Shown here piece by piece: positions 63,989 to 64,000 of a DNA stretch of 64,000 nt. Under the pieces are notes generated by a model. It ran no database searches and was not told the DNA's origin. It was given only the letters and a program-made list of their open reading frames with translations. Origin of the DNA: Shinella sp. XGS7 (lineage in GTDB: Bacteria > Pseudomonadota > Gammaproteobacteria > Burkholderiales > Burkholderiaceae_C). The DNA is taken from contig NZ_CP084758.1 of NCBI RefSeq assembly GCF_020535565.1, positions 833,501 to 897,500 on the forward strand. The letters run 5' to 3'. Position numbers and translations under genes: made by a program. Position 1 is the first letter of the stretch; every line of letters starts with the position of its first letter.

Positions 63989-64000
63989 TGTCCGCGAGGT

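Overview
The window looks like chromosomal DNA of a GC-rich betaproteobacterium, most likely a Burkholderiales member of the Roseateles/Mitsuaria/Rubrivivax type. This is inferred from very high GC with strong CTG (Leu) and GCC (Ala) use, tightly packed genes with 4-bp ATGA stop/start overlaps, and the family mix: sulfonate (ssu) operon, creBCD, kdsD-kdsC-lptC, Xanthomonas/Caulobacter-type TonB receptors, a DUF5916 protein and mnmE. No rRNA, tRNA, CRISPR array, transposase or phage gene was seen.

Layout. 1-14,057: sulfur acquisition. A truncated periplasmic sulfate-binding protein lies at the left edge. A second sbp gene heads a compact leftward sbp-ssuE-ssuA-ssuD-ssuC-ssuB operon (13,959-8,369). 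Between them sit a glycosyltransferase, a chemoreceptor, a divergent MFS/LysR pair, a membrane protein, a DTW-domain tRNA-modifying enzyme and an alpha/beta hydrolase. 14,058-20,743: a four-PAS hybrid histidine kinase, an unrecognised anchored protein and a TonB-dependent receptor. 20,860-27,187: amino-acid permease, SWIM/SNF2 helicase, thioredoxin-like protein and M17 leucyl aminopeptidase. 27,194-34,875: a leftward run of seven genes (membrane protein, BtuF-like protein, MarC, CreB, CreC, CreD, GMC oxidoreductase). 35,129-41,268: a glycine-rich RRM protein with a clear terminator, an outer-membrane DUF5916 protein, and kdsD-kdsC-lptC plus a short-chain dehydrogenase. 41,382-46,501: DJ-1/PfpI protein, RHH protein, a TetR/HPP divergent pair with a double palindromic operator, glutamate dehydrogenase and two lipoproteins. 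46,673-56,204: KefB-type antiporter, acyl-CoA dehydrogenase, diguanylate cyclase, then an operon in which a sugar-type periplasmic binding protein is fused by overlap to an OmpR/EnvZ-type two-component system, and a GNAT acetyltransferase. 56,217-63,988: FucP-like sugar permease with its TonB receptor, apt, two small conserved genes, a NYN-LOTUS protein and mnmE.

How the genes fit together. The sulfur block provides sulfate and alkanesulfonate capture, FMN reduction and desulfonation; both sbp genes carry a similar upstream ATAAGCAAA/GTTCTT motif that could be bound by a CysB-type regulator. kdsD, kdsC and lptC serve lipopolysaccharide synthesis and export. creBCD forms an envelope-stress/metabolic two-component module. 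The TonB receptor at 57,643-60,351 and the MFS permease beside it look like a sugar-uptake pair.

Most interesting: (1) the binding protein-response regulator-kinase operon without permease genes, preceded by a 10-bp-phased direct repeat; (2) three internal gene patches (in the MFS, Sbp and KdsD genes) whose codon choice shifts towards CTC/GTC/CCG, as if short segments had been replaced by DNA from another lineage, or the assembly is chimeric; (3) a terminator-like hairpin on the minus strand at 51,676-51,716 with no minus-strand gene before it; (4) a large inverted repeat at 18,187-18,276; (5) the double TetR operator in front of a variant HPP protein.
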